Source: Enterococcus pallens ATCC BAA-351
GTDB taxonomy: Bacteria; Bacillota; Bacilli; Lactobacillales; Enterococcaceae
Length of the DNA: 64,000 bases
NCBI RefSeq assembly: GCF_000407485.1
Contig: NZ_ASWD01000006.1
Coordinates: 1 to 64,000, forward strand
Direction of reading: 5' to 3'
Shown here piece after piece: positions 35,532 through 43,826 of the stretch (position 1 is the stretch's first letter; each line of letters begins with the position of its first letter). Both the position numbers and the translations under genes were made by a program. The notes under the pieces are model-generated. The model had not been told where the DNA came from. It did no database searches and was given only the letters and a program-made list of their open reading frames with translations.

Positions 35532-35978
35532 CTAAAGCCAAGTCAAACTATCGAATTCTGCTGCGGTTATTCCCAACTCTTCCAAGGAGTTTGCAAGGAT
35601 TTCCTTTAAATCCGTATTTTTCTGTTCACCTGACCTGACCAGCACATCCACGCCAGCGGGTGTTACTAAAGAAGCTTCAAAACGAATTACCAGTAGTTTC
35701 TCGTTCATACCAGCCACCGACCAATGGCTGCGCAATACTTTTAAAAGCCCCTTGCCGCGCCATTCAAATCCCTTTGAAACAATCGTATCTATCCCAACAA
35801 TGGATTTCTGTTTGCCATTTTGTTTTTGGTATTCAACCAAGTCCAGTAGTTTCTCAGGTTCATTAGGAATCGCTTGATAGGTGATGGATGGATTTAGCCG
35901 CTTTCCCGAAAGCCACATGGGAAAATTCGACGCTTGAATCAACCATTTGCCTTGGATGTCCCTTACTGTATTTCCCAT
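35532..35978 (-). CDS. hypothetical protein, 148 aa
   Basis: The family is not recognised. The N-terminus (IQGKWLIQASNFPMWLSGKRLNPSITY, quoted as a landmark) and the pattern of beta strands with FEWRGKGLLKVLRSHWSV and KLLVIRFEAS resemble a lipocalin-like barrel, but this is only an impression. There is no signal peptide. The ATG at 35978 has GGAG 7 nt upstream; another ATG is four codons earlier. It lies 36 nt after the MFS gene and may share its transcript. Confidence 0.62.
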   Translation of the reverse strand: MGNTVRDIQGKWLIQASNFPMWLSGKRLNPSITYQAIPNEPEKLLDLVEYQKQNGKQKSIVGIDTIVSKGFEWRGKGLLKVLRSHWSVAGMNEKLLVIRFEASLVTPAGVDVLVRSGEQKNTDLKEILANSLEELGITAAEFDSLTWL

Positions 35979-36013
35979 AGTTTTCTCCATTCCTTTTCTT
36001 AGCTGACTGAAGC

Positions 36014-37441
36014 TTACTTACTCTTCTTTTTTCTAAATCGAACCGCGGAAATAACCAATGCAACAAAACACAACGCAAAAGAAGCAATAAAGGTCACACG
36101 CATTCCAAAAACAAAAATATCTGGTCGATTAGCAATGTAAGTGGTTACTCGTTGCCCATAGGCGGCACTCATTCCACCGTACAGAATCGTCGTTGCCAAG
36201 GCAATCCCGATCACCATCCCTAAATTACGAGCAAAGGAATTCATACTGCCGGCTACCCCTAAATTTTCTTTGGTAACACTACTCATAACCATTGTGTTGT
36301 TGGGTGATTGAAACAGTGCGTTCCCAAAGCCCATGATGGCCGTTGCAATGACAAAATACCAAATCGGTGTAGCTTCATTCATAAAAATATACAAAATCTG
36401 AGTTAACGAAAGTAAGCCTAATCCTGTAATAACCAGGATTGGTGAACCAATCTTGTCAGTCAGATAGCCGCTAATAGGCGAACCAATGACCATCAATAAC
36501 GGAAATACCATTAATAAAAGACCAGAGTAGCTAGCCGAAAGTCCTCGGGCATTTTGCAAATAAAAAGGCATCACCACGTTAACGAAAAAGTTCGAGGCAA
36601 AAATCAATACGGCTGTGATTAAGCTCATGGTAAACATTTTATTCTTGAAAATACTGAAAACAATCAACGGATCGGTTTTCCGTTTTTCCACATAGATGAA
36701 ATAAAGAAAGGCAATCAATGCTAAGCCAAACAACCCTAATGGTAAAGCATTCAGATATCCGATTTCCTGACCGATGAAGATACTGCCGAAGAAGCTCATA
36801 ATCGTTACTGCGAAAGCACCAAAGCCTAAGAAGTCGATCTTGCGTTTCGACATAGTTAAATCCTTTGGCAGGAATTTTTCGCCGATTAAAATAGTGGCGA
36901 TTCCCACAGGCACATTAATCCAGAAAATATATGACCAAGAAAACTGCGACAAGATCAGTCCGCCGATTCCTGGTCCGGCAATTGACCCTAGCGAAACAAA
37001 CGCACCGATGGAACCCAGCGCTCGACCACGTTCCTGCATCGGAAATACTTCTGTCGCAATCCCTGAATTGGTTGCCATCGTCATACTGGCACCGATACCT
37101 TGAACCACTCGGCCAAACAACAGAAATTCCAACGAATGATTGAAACCACAAAGCAATGAACCGACTGTAAAAACAATCGTACCGATCCGATACACTTTGA
37201 TCTTGCCGAAGCTGTCACCAATCTTGCCAAACAACAGCAGACAGGCACACACTACGATTAAATAGATAGAAACTACCCATTCCGCCTGATTCATTGGTAC
37301 ATTTAAATCTTTTGAAATAGTTGGTAAAGCAATGTTCACAATACTAGAATCCAACGTGGACATGAAAGCAAACAAGGCTACCGAGACTAGAATCCACCAG
37401 CGATTTTTTTGTACCAATGGATCATCTTGATAAGTCCTCAT
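36014..37441 (-). CDS. MFS transporter, DHA2 (EmrB/QacA) family
   Basis: A 475-aa drug:H+ antiporter with 14 predicted helices. Motif A-like LFGKIGDSFGKIKVYRIG, the signature FMSTLDSSIVNIALPTISKDL at helix 1, QGIGASMTMATNSGIATEVFP and GPGIGGLI (motif C) are present. Probable role: export of toxic or lipophilic compounds; the substrate is unknown. The ATG at 37441 follows AGAAGGA; the longer frame adds 24 residues of poor quality. It marks the right edge of the core block before the accessory region. Confidence 0.9.
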   Translation of the reverse strand: MRTYQDDPLVQKNRWWILVSVALFAFMSTLDSSIVNIALPTISKDLNVPMNQAEWVVSIYLIVVCACLLLFGKIGDSFGKIKVYRIGTIVFTVGSLLCGFNHSLEFLLFGRVVQGIGASMTMATNSGIATEVFPMQERGRALGSIGAFVSLGSIAGPGIGGLILSQFSWSYIFWINVPVGIATILIGEKFLPKDLTMSKRKIDFLGFGAFAVTIMSFFGSIFIGQEIGYLNALPLGLFGLALIAFLYFIYVEKRKTDPLIVFSIFKNKMFTMSLITAVLIFASNFFVNVVMPFYLQNARGLSASYSGLLLMVFPLLMVIGSPISGYLTDKIGSPILVITGLGLLSLTQILYIFMNEATPIWYFVIATAIMGFGNALFQSPNNTMVMSSVTKENLGVAGSMNSFARNLGMVIGIALATTILYGGMSAAYGQRVTTYIANRPDIFVFGMRVTFIASFALCFVALVISAVRFRKKKSK

Positions 37442-37591
37442 ATAAACATCCTTCTTTCTAATCATTGTGATTATAACAAGTTTTCTCAAAAAATAGCAGC
37501 AATATGTCACCACAGCTGCTAATTGAAGCTGCTGTCTGTTTCCTATTTAAAAAAAGAAAGGCTTTCTGCGAGGTACGAATGAAAAAGAAAA

Positions 37592-37638
37592 AAATCTTTT
37601 ATCTCATGGCCGATCAGCCGTTAGATGAGATAAAAGAT
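37592..37638. terminator. inverted repeat, likely terminator
   Basis: AATCTTTTATCTCAT pairs with ATGAGATAAAAGATT. It is in the 250-bp gap between the MFS gene and the repeat-protein gene. A second hairpin, GATAGTC...GACTATC, lies at about 37653-37683, directly 3' of the repeat-protein gene, and is the nearer terminator candidate for it. Confidence 0.6.
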
Positions 37639-37694
37639 TCGATTTAAAAAGGTATAGATAGTCCGATCGGTATCAATAGACTATCCCGTGGCCC

Positions 37695-40600
37695 TTACCA
37701 CCTCAACTCTTTACTCAGCCAGCTGCTAAATGAAAAATCTTTTCTACTCAAACCGGCTGCAGACAAAAAGTTGCTCCAACTACCATAGCGTTTTGACGCT
37801 AGGTAGCTATGTTCAAATTCAACAAACGTTGGGACTTTCCTTAATTCCTTCGCTTGTTTTTGCACTAACTCAATCAGCTGCTCGTTACTTTTGCCCTCCG
37901 TGTATTTTTGAGGTCTTTGGTACTCTAGACCAGCGCTTGCCAAAAATCTCTTCCAGCCGCCATAGCGTTTTGTCGCTAGGTAGCTATATTCAAACTCCTT
38001 ATACATCGGCACTTTCCCTAACTCTTCTGCTCGTTTTTGGACTAACTCAATCAGCTGCTCATTACTTTTGGTATTCCTATGAGCTTGAGGTTTTTGATAC
38101 TCTAGACCGGCGCTTGCCAAAAAGTTCTTCCAGCCGCCAAAGCGTTTTGTCACTAGGTAGCTATATTCAAACTCTTTATTCGTCGGCGTTCTTCCTAATT
38201 CTTCTGCTTGTTTTTGCACTAACTCAATCAGCTGTTCGTTGCTTTTGCCACTCCTGTATCCTCGGGAGGAACGATACTCTAGACCGGCGCTTGTCAAAAA
38301 TTTTTCCCAGCTGCCGTAGCGCTTTGATACTAGGTAGGTATATTCAAACTCTTTACCCCTCGGCGTTCGCCCTAACTCTTCTGCTTGTTTTTGCACTAAC
38401 TCAATCAGCTGCTCATTGCTTTTGCCACTTACATATCCTTGGGAGGTTCGATACTCTAAACCGGCGCTTGCCAAAAACTTCTTCCAGCTGCCATAGCGTT
38501 TTTTTGCTAGGTATCTATATTCAAACTCTTTATAGGTCGGTCTTTTCCCTAACTCTTCTGCTTGTTTTTGGACTAACTCAATCAGGCGCTCATTACTTTT
38601 ACTTCTGCCATCAGCTTGGGAGCTTCGATACTCTAGACCGGCGCTTGCCAAAAAGCTCTTCCAGTCGCCGTATCTTTCAATCGCAAGGCGTTTATGCTCA
38701 AATTCATCATAGGTTGGCGTCTCACCGAACACCTTTGCCTGTTTTTGGACTAGTTCCATCAGCGTTTCATTACTCATATTACTTTGAGGATTCTTCGTTG
38801 TTCGCGGCTTCAGACCAGCACTAGCCAAAAAGCTTCGCCAGCTACCAAAACTGCCGTTTACTTTGTTTCCATATTTAAACTCACTTTGGGTTGGCGTTTT
38901 CCCTAATTCCCTCGCTTGTTTTCGTACCAATTCGATTAGCTCTTTCTTACGTGCCTCCTTGTACTCTTTAGAATGCCGTGGCATTAAGCCAGCATTTCTC
39001 AAAAAATTACTCCAGCTGTGATACCTACTTATAGCTAGTCTACTATATTCAAACTGATTAAGTGTCGGTGTTCCTCCTAGTTCCTTCGCCCGTTGTTGTA
39101 CCAACCTGATCAGTCTTTCATTGCTCATATCTTTTTTATAGGGTTTGGGCTTTTGTTTGGTCAAGCCGGCACTTTTTAAGAAGTTGTTCCAATTGCCGTA
39201 TCTTTTTACTGCAACACGTGCGTATTCAAATTCTCCGCGTAAAGGCGTTTCTCCCCGTTCTTTCGCCTCTTTTTGTACCAGCTGGATCAACTCTTCATTA
39301 CTTAATGGTCTCTTGTCTCGCACAACTGTTAGGCCGGCGTTTTCCAAAAAGCTATTCCAGCTGTCATATCTTATCAGCACAATCCCAATGTGCTTAAACT
39401 CTGTACGCCTTGGTGCTCTTCCCAATTCTTTGGCTTGTTTTTGCACCCTTTCAATCAGCTGCTCATTGCTAATAAGCTTTCTCTCATTTCCTCTTCTCTG
39501 CGGTTTTAGATTCGCTCTTTGCAAAAAGTTCCCCCAGCTGCCATAGCGCCTCACCGCTATTCCGACATGCTTAAATTCTTTAACCGTCGGAGCTCGCCCT
39601 AACCCCTCAGCTTGCTTTTGCACTCTTTCAATCAGCTGGTTATTGGTTATCATTTTTCTGCTTCGCTTGTATCTCTGCTGTCCGAGACCCGCGCTTTCTA
39701 AAAATTCCTCCCAACTGCCAAAGCGATGGATAGCCGTTGAACTATACTTAAATTCTTCGGCTGTTGGTACTTGGTCCGCGTCAATCTCCTGTTGCTGGAC
39801 AAGCTTGATCAGCTCACTGTTGGTGAGGTTATGAATCGGTTTATACAGCTCCAGTCCAGCAAGCTGCAAGAAATTCTTCCAGCCGTCAAACCGCTTTGCC
39901 ACTAAGCCATGATACTTGAACTCTCTCATGAGCGGCGTCCGGCCCAATTCGTCGGCTGCTTCTCTAACCCATTCCATCAACTGTTCATTGGTGATTTTCC
40001 TGACATCTCCTATAGGATGCCCGGGCTTTCCAGGCTTTATCGGTTCTAAGCCAGCGCTTTTTTGGAAGGTCGTCCACTTACCAAATCGTTTTTTAGCTAG
40101 ATTCCCATACTCGAACTCAGTCCTTGCAGGGGTTCGACCTAACTTTTGGGCTTGCTGCTGAACCAATTGGATTAACTCTTCATTCGTTATGGCATTCTTA
40201 TAGGCACGCGTTGTTTCAGGGGTTAAACCCGCATTTTTTAAGAAGTTTTTCCAACCGCCAAAGCGGCTTTTGGCTAAATGACCATAATGAAATCCAGCTG
40301 CTTTGGGGGATCGGCCTAACTCGGCTGCTTTTTCTTGAACTAATTTAATGAGCTCCTCATTGGTTACATCGATTCTACGCCACCTAGGCTTTGATGGTTC
40401 AAGTTTTGCAGCCGATAGGAAATTACCCCAGGTCCCAAATCTGCCTACTACCAACGATTTATACTCAAATTCGCCCTCATAGGGGGTGCGGCCTAGCTCC
40501 TTTGCCTTTTCATGGATGATTTCGATAAGCTGTTCATTGCTTATCTCTTTTCTGCGCATAGCTAGTGTGCCTGCTTCCAGACCAGCCTGCTGCAAAAAGT

Positions 40601-41261
40601 TTCCCCAATTGCCAAATCTAGTAGTGATTAGTCCACCATACTGGAATTCTTTCTTTAAAGGGGTTCGTCCCTTTTCAGCGGCCTCCTTTTGGATTAACGC
40701 AATCAGCTCTTCATTGGTTACACCCTTTTTGAGCTTACTCATCTCTAATCCAGCCTGATCCAGAAATTCTTTCCAAGAGCCAAAGCGGTGCCTAGCTAAA
40801 GGGCCATGCTGGAACTCAGTACTTAGAGGAACTCGCCCCAATTTGGCTGTCTCCTGGTGAATGGATTCAATCAGCTCTTCATTGGTAATAGTACTTCTGC
40901 TCCTTGGATTTTCCGCCAGCTCCAGTCCCGCACTTTTTATGAAATTTCTCCAGGTGCCAAATTGCCGATTAGCGAAATGGCTCAGTTCAAACTCTTTTCT
41001 AAAAGGGGCACGCCCTAACTCAGCAGCTTGTTCCTGAACCTTTTGGATTAGCTCCTCATCGCTAAACTCTACTTTGCGGGAAGGCGGCTCCATACCAGCC
41101 TCTTGCAAAAAAGCCTGCCACGTGCCAAATCTCCACCGTACTGCCTCTCCATAGGGAAACTCTTTTTTAAACGGCGCTCGGCCTAATTTAGCAGCCTGTT
41201 CCTTTACTAATGCAATCAGCTCTTCGTTGCTTAGTTTTCGTTTATTTAAATCCGTGGCCAT
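37695..41261 (-). CDS. giant tandem-repeat protein of 20 HNH-associated (homing-endonuclease-associated) helical repeats
   Basis: A 1188-aa protein made almost entirely of 20 repeats of 55-65 residues. The repeat consensus is NEELIELVQKQAEELGRTP, then xxxEFxYxxLAxxR[FY]GSW, then xxFLxxAGL plus a linker ending KS or IT. This matches the short helical unit known beside HNH and homing endonucleases, thought to bind DNA. No HNH, nuclease, membrane or signal segment is present, so this is a stand-alone array. Helix 1 and RFGSWxxFL are near-invariant; variation concentrates in three residues after Pro, two before LA, the two before Arg, and the linker. The six C-terminal units are nearly identical, so the array has grown there. 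The start has AAGGAGA 8 nt upstream. The function is not known. Confidence 0.85.
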   Translation of the reverse strand: MATDLNKRKLSNEELIALVKEQAAKLGRAPFKKEFPYGEAVRWRFGTWQAFLQEAGMEPPSRKVEFSDEELIQKVQEQAAELGRAPFRKEFELSHFANRQFGTWRNFIKSAGLELAENPRSRSTITNEELIESIHQETAKLGRVPLSTEFQHGPLARHRFGSWKEFLDQAGLEMSKLKKGVTNEELIALIQKEAAEKGRTPLKKEFQYGGLITTRFGNWGNFLQQAGLEAGTLAMRRKEISNEQLIEIIHEKAKELGRTPYEGEFEYKSLVVGRFGTWGNFLSAAKLEPSKPRWRRIDVTNEELIKLVQEKAAELGRSPKAAGFHYGHLAKSRFGGWKNFLKNAGLTPETTRAYKNAITNEELIQLVQQQAQKLGRTPARTEFEYGNLAKKRFGKWTTFQKSAGLEPIKPGKPGHPIGDVRKITNEQLMEWVREAADELGRTPLMREFKYHGLVAKRFDGWKNFLQLAGLELYKPIHNLTNSELIKLVQQQEIDADQVPTAEEFKYSSTAIHRFGSWEEFLESAGLGQQRYKRSRKMITNNQLIERVQKQAEGLGRAPTVKEFKHVGIAVRRYGSWGNFLQRANLKPQRRGNERKLISNEQLIERVQKQAKELGRAPRRTEFKHIGIVLIRYDSWNSFLENAGLTVVRDKRPLSNEELIQLVQKEAKERGETPLRGEFEYARVAVKRYGNWNNFLKSAGLTKQKPKPYKKDMSNERLIRLVQQRAKELGGTPTLNQFEYSRLAISRYHSWSNFLRNAGLMPRHSKEYKEARKKELIELVRKQARELGKTPTQSEFKYGNKVNGSFGSWRSFLASAGLKPRTTKNPQSNMSNETLMELVQKQAKVFGETPTYDEFEHKRLAIERYGDWKSFLASAGLEYRSSQADGRSKSNERLIELVQKQAEELGKRPTYKEFEYRYLAKKRYGSWKKFLASAGLEYRTSQGYVSGKSNEQLIELVQKQAEELGRTPRGKEFEYTYLVSKRYGSWEKFLTSAGLEYRSSRGYRSGKSNEQLIELVQKQAEELGRTPTNKEFEYSYLVTKRFGGWKNFLASAGLEYQKPQAHRNTKSNEQLIELVQKRAEELGKVPMYKEFEYSYLATKRYGGWKRFLASAGLEYQRPQKYTEGKSNEQLIELVQKQAKELRKVPTFVEFEHSYLASKRYGSWSNFLSAAGLSRKDFSFSSWLSKELRW
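37698..38771 (-). repeat. six near-identical 177-bp coding repeats
   Basis: Repeats 15-20 of the array gene. Units of 59 codons begin at 38771, 38594, 38417, 38240 and 38063 (minus strand), and the last unit is extended to the stop. They share helix 1 and the FLASAGLEY segment almost exactly, while the earlier fourteen units are clearly more diverged. This gradient indicates recent tandem duplication at the 3' end of the gene. Confidence 0.85.
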
Positions 41262-41590
41262 TTATCAATCTCCTTGTTGTCGATGAACTAGAATTGAAGT
41301 GATATGTAATTGTTGCTTGGCTTAGCTCATTTGCTTTTTTTCAAAGTGTATGTAACTCATTCTAGTCATTAAAAAATTGGTTTTCTTTGTATAGAATCAT
41401 CAAATCCATTGCATATATTCTAAACCCCGTTACTTATTTAAAAAAAGGATACGTTAGCAATTATACTTCATTGATTCGTTAGATTAAACAAAAAAATACA
41501 CTGCTTTTCTTTTTTTATGTAATTTTTTATTACCCGAAAACATTTTAATGACGGCCTCGGTTATTCATAAAGTTACCATTAGAGAACAGC

Positions 41591-41637
41591 ACACAAAATA
41601 ACCTAAGCCTCAAGATAGACTTAAGTTGTTTTGTGTA
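41591..41637. other. imperfect inverted repeat in a gene-free gap, possible terminator
   Basis: ACACAAAATAACCTAAG pairs, with a few mismatches, with CTTAAGTTGTTTTGTGT. It lies in the 550-bp gap 41262-41811 between the array gene and the Rpn 3' fragment. Apart from this stem, the Rpn relic at 41668 and the array gene's ribosome site, I see nothing in the gap. Confidence 0.45.
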
Positions 41638-41667
41638 TAAACAGAGAATGATGTTGCGCAATGATCT

Positions 41668-41737
41668 TGTTCTCCAGACTAAAAATAGAGGACTAGTGAA
41701 GTTTGCTGGTTCCTTGCCTAATAAATACGAGAGGTCT
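41668..41737 (-). pseudogene. relic of a second Rpn-family gene
   Basis: This stretch is clearly similar at the DNA level to part of the intact Rpn 3' fragment (about 42149-42220). In one frame it reads FIRQGTSKLH, stop, SSIFSLEN, against YLGRKQQPLLSLCFFSLKN in the neighbour. It is short and carries an in-frame stop. Together with the adjacent copy it suggests an older Rpn insertion or duplication at this site. Confidence 0.6.
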
Positions 41738-41811
41738 TAACACCGATCCCTCTCCTGGGCTTTTCCTTCGGTAAATCTACCCGGAAAAACTTGCACCAAC
41801 AATGATTAAGA

Positions 41812-42435
41812 TCAGTCAGCTTTGTTCTCCTTCAACTCGTTAATCTGTTCAATACTTAATCCGGTTATTTGAACAATTTGTTCTGGTGCCATGTCCAATT
41901 TTAAGCAGTTCGCTGCAACTTTCAGCTTTTCTTCCATCTTTCCTTCCTTACGTGCATAATCTATTTCGGCTTTCTTTATTGCTTTGGCCTTATCAATTCG
42001 CATAATCATTTTCTTTTCCTCCTCATCGAGTTGGTAAAAATCTATTCGTTTCTTTGCTGCTTTGATATACTCTGGTGCATTCTCGGTTACTTCGCCTGTT
42101 TTGAAAAAATATTGCCAATGAGCCAAGGGACTGTTCGGTTCAACATTTTTGTTCTTTAGACTAAAAAAGCAGAGGGACAGTAAGGGTTGCTGCTTCCTTC
42201 CTAAATAGAGACGAGCGTTCTTGTCATTGCGAAGACTAAAGCTTTGAAGTGCTTCTTCGTCTGGATCAAATAAGTGAAAATCTACTATATTAATGTCGTA
42301 GGTAGGACATAATCCAGAAAAGTTGTTGTTTTCGATATAGTCTTCGGCTTCCTCATCGCCATATGGAGAAATGTAGGCTTTCACTAAATAAAACAGGGCA
42401 CGTTCTTCAAAAAACTGGTGGGGCTGTACCTGCAT
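41812..42435 (-). pseudogene. Rpn/PD-(D/E)XK nuclease-transposase family, 3' part of the split gene
   Basis: This codes for the C-terminal 207 residues of an Rpn-family (recombination-promoting nuclease, transposase_31-like) protein. It starts at the motif MQVQPHQFFEERALFYLVKAY, where the second half of the E-x-Q catalytic motif lies, and continues through YDINIVDFHLF and SLCFFSLKN to the C-terminal KEGKMEEKLKVA...LSIEQINELKEN tail. It is separated from its 5' part (45885-46127) by the RIT element. Joining the two at the shared CAT (ATG on the gene strand) restores one frame. The isolated 3' piece still opens with an ATG, but without the catalytic Asp and Glu it cannot be an active nuclease. 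Confidence 0.85.
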
Positions 42436-42464
42436 CTCTTATGCAAAGCTTTACATAAGAGATG
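42433..42464. repeat. 32-bp palindrome at the left end of the RIT element
   Basis: CATCTCTTATGCAAAG (42433-42448) is followed directly by CTTTACATAAGAGATG (42449-42464); the arms are complementary except for one pair. It starts with the CAT that is also found at the right junction. It contains two facing copies of the motif (G/C)TTATGYAAAG that also occurs in both terminal repeats, so it may be a recombinase-binding site. Confidence 0.75.
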
Positions 42465-42491
42465 TTATGAAAAGTAAATAGTTATGTAAAG
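42463..42491 (+). repeat. RIT left inverted repeat
   Basis: 29 bp, exact reverse complement of 45858-45886; it reads TGTTATGAAAAGTAAATAG then TTATGTAAAG. It contains the recombinase-motif copy GTTATGTAAAG at its inner end. Confidence 0.85.
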
Positions 42492-42494
42492 TTG

Positions 42495-42537
42495 AGTGAA
42501 CAGACGTTGATTTGTCAATGTCTATTCACTTTTTTTC
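42495..42537 (+). terminator. hairpin and T-run just inside the RIT left end
   Basis: AGTGAACAGACGTTGA pairs with TCAATGTCTATTCACT (14 of 16 pairs) and is followed by TTTTTTTC. It can stop transcription entering the element from the left on the plus strand. Confidence 0.65.
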
Positions 42538-42602
42538 TTCACATAATGAAAGATGGTGGTACAGTTGATTTGTATCCAAATAAAAGAAAAGGAGGTTTTT
42601 AC

Positions 42603-43826
42603 ATGGATACCGATCAGATTGTTCCTACTATGAATCAACTTATCAAAAAAATGAAAGGCGATGGATATTCCGACAATACACTGGATCATTTTTTATGGAT
42701 TGGTCATACTTTTGAAACTTTCTGTGTTAAGAGAAATATTCAGAAGGTGAACTCTAATGAAGCTCGAAATTTTTTTAAAGAATCCTTCGACTTTGATTTA
42801 GATGCCCCTAACTGCCAATTACAATTTACTCTTCGCCGCCCCGTACTTTTACTGTTTGAATTTTATCACACTGGAAATTACTTATTAAGACATCACAACA
42901 CGGCTTATACAAATATCCCTACTGCATTTTTAGATTTTTATTTAGAATACAAAGATTTCGTAGATAATTTAATCACTTGTCAGAAGCAAGCAAAAAAAAA
43001 TAAGTTATGGACAATGGGAAAATTCCTTCTTTTTTTAGATAAAAACCGGGTCTATTCATTTAGAGAACTATCTACTACACTTGTCCATCAATTCATCAAT
43101 AGTTTAGAAAGCTCTCCAAATACTAAGGATTTACATCGTGGAAATCTTAGACAAGCAATTGATTGGATGTTTGATAAACAAATTTGCCCGTTTTCTGGGT
43201 ATTCTATCTTTCCAGTTATCCATTCTAGTCAGAGATTATCTATATTATCTTATTATAGTAAAGAAGATATGAGAAAAGCATTTGATGTTATCGATATAAA
43301 CTCTGTTCAAGGTAAACTTGAAATGGCAGTTATTACAACTCTTTATTATACTGGAATACGTGCATCTGATTTATTAGAGATGACGTTTGCGCAACTTGAT
43401 TGGGAAAACGATGTTTTCTTTATCAGGCAAAAGAAAAGCGGCGAACCTCTGACACTTCCATTATTGCCCGAAATGAAATTTGCCTTGTTAGATTACATTA
43501 AGAACAGCAGAAAAGCGGTCAATGAGGACTTGGATCATATTTTTTTAATTAGCTGTGCTCCCTATCACAAATTTTCTATTGGTGGAATTTCTTCTATCGT
43601 TAAACGAGTCTTTCTAAGAGCAGAAATTGATATTACTGGTAAGCATGCGGGGGCCCATGCCATGAGACATTCACTTGCGACAAATTTGATGCAGGAGTCA
43701 GTTCCAATTAGCGCAATTTCTAATGTTCTAGGACACAAGCAAATAAGATCGACAGAGAAATATCTGACCATTGACGAAACCAAATTAAGAGAATTTTCTT
43801 TGGAGGTGCCTTATGTCTTTTTATAA
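42603..43826 (+). CDS. RIT tyrosine recombinase A
   Basis: A 407-aa tyrosine recombinase, first of the trio. The SAM-like N-terminal domain is at about residues 5-110, and the catalytic domain from about 215. Catalytic residues: Arg in YTGIRASDLLEM, Lys in RQKKSGEPLTLPL, the box HAMRHSLATNLM, His in LGHKQ, and Tyr in STEKYLTID. I take the ATG at 42603, preceded by AAAGGAGG; the longer open frame begins in the terminal repeat. It overlaps the next gene by 14 nt. Length and order match RIT elements. Confidence 0.88.
   Translation: MDTDQIVPTMNQLIKKMKGDGYSDNTLDHFLWIGHTFETFCVKRNIQKVNSNEARNFFKESFDFDLDAPNCQLQFTLRRPVLLLFEFYHTGNYLLRHHNTAYTNIPTAFLDFYLEYKDFVDNLITCQKQAKKNKLWTMGKFLLFLDKNRVYSFRELSTTLVHQFINSLESSPNTKDLHRGNLRQAIDWMFDKQICPFSGYSIFPVIHSSQRLSILSYYSKEDMRKAFDVIDINSVQGKLEMAVITTLYYTGIRASDLLEMTFAQLDWENDVFFIRQKKSGEPLTLPLLPEMKFALLDYIKNSRKAVNEDLDHIFLISCAPYHKFSIGGISSIVKRVFLRAEIDITGKHAGAHAMRHSLATNLMQESVPISAISNVLGHKQIRSTEKYLTIDETKLREFSLEVPYVFL

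Noticed and set aside
37698-38771. Regular repeats resembling a CRISPR array
   Set aside because: The unit is 177 bp, wholly coding in frame, with no spacer-like unique segments and no cas genes nearby.
37730-38824. 364-aa plus-strand open frame opposite the repeat-array gene
   Set aside because: It is the antisense of near-identical coding repeats, so it stays open by repetition; it has no ribosome site and its composition is unlike a normal protein. Several other plus-strand frames between 39145 and 40758 have the same origin.
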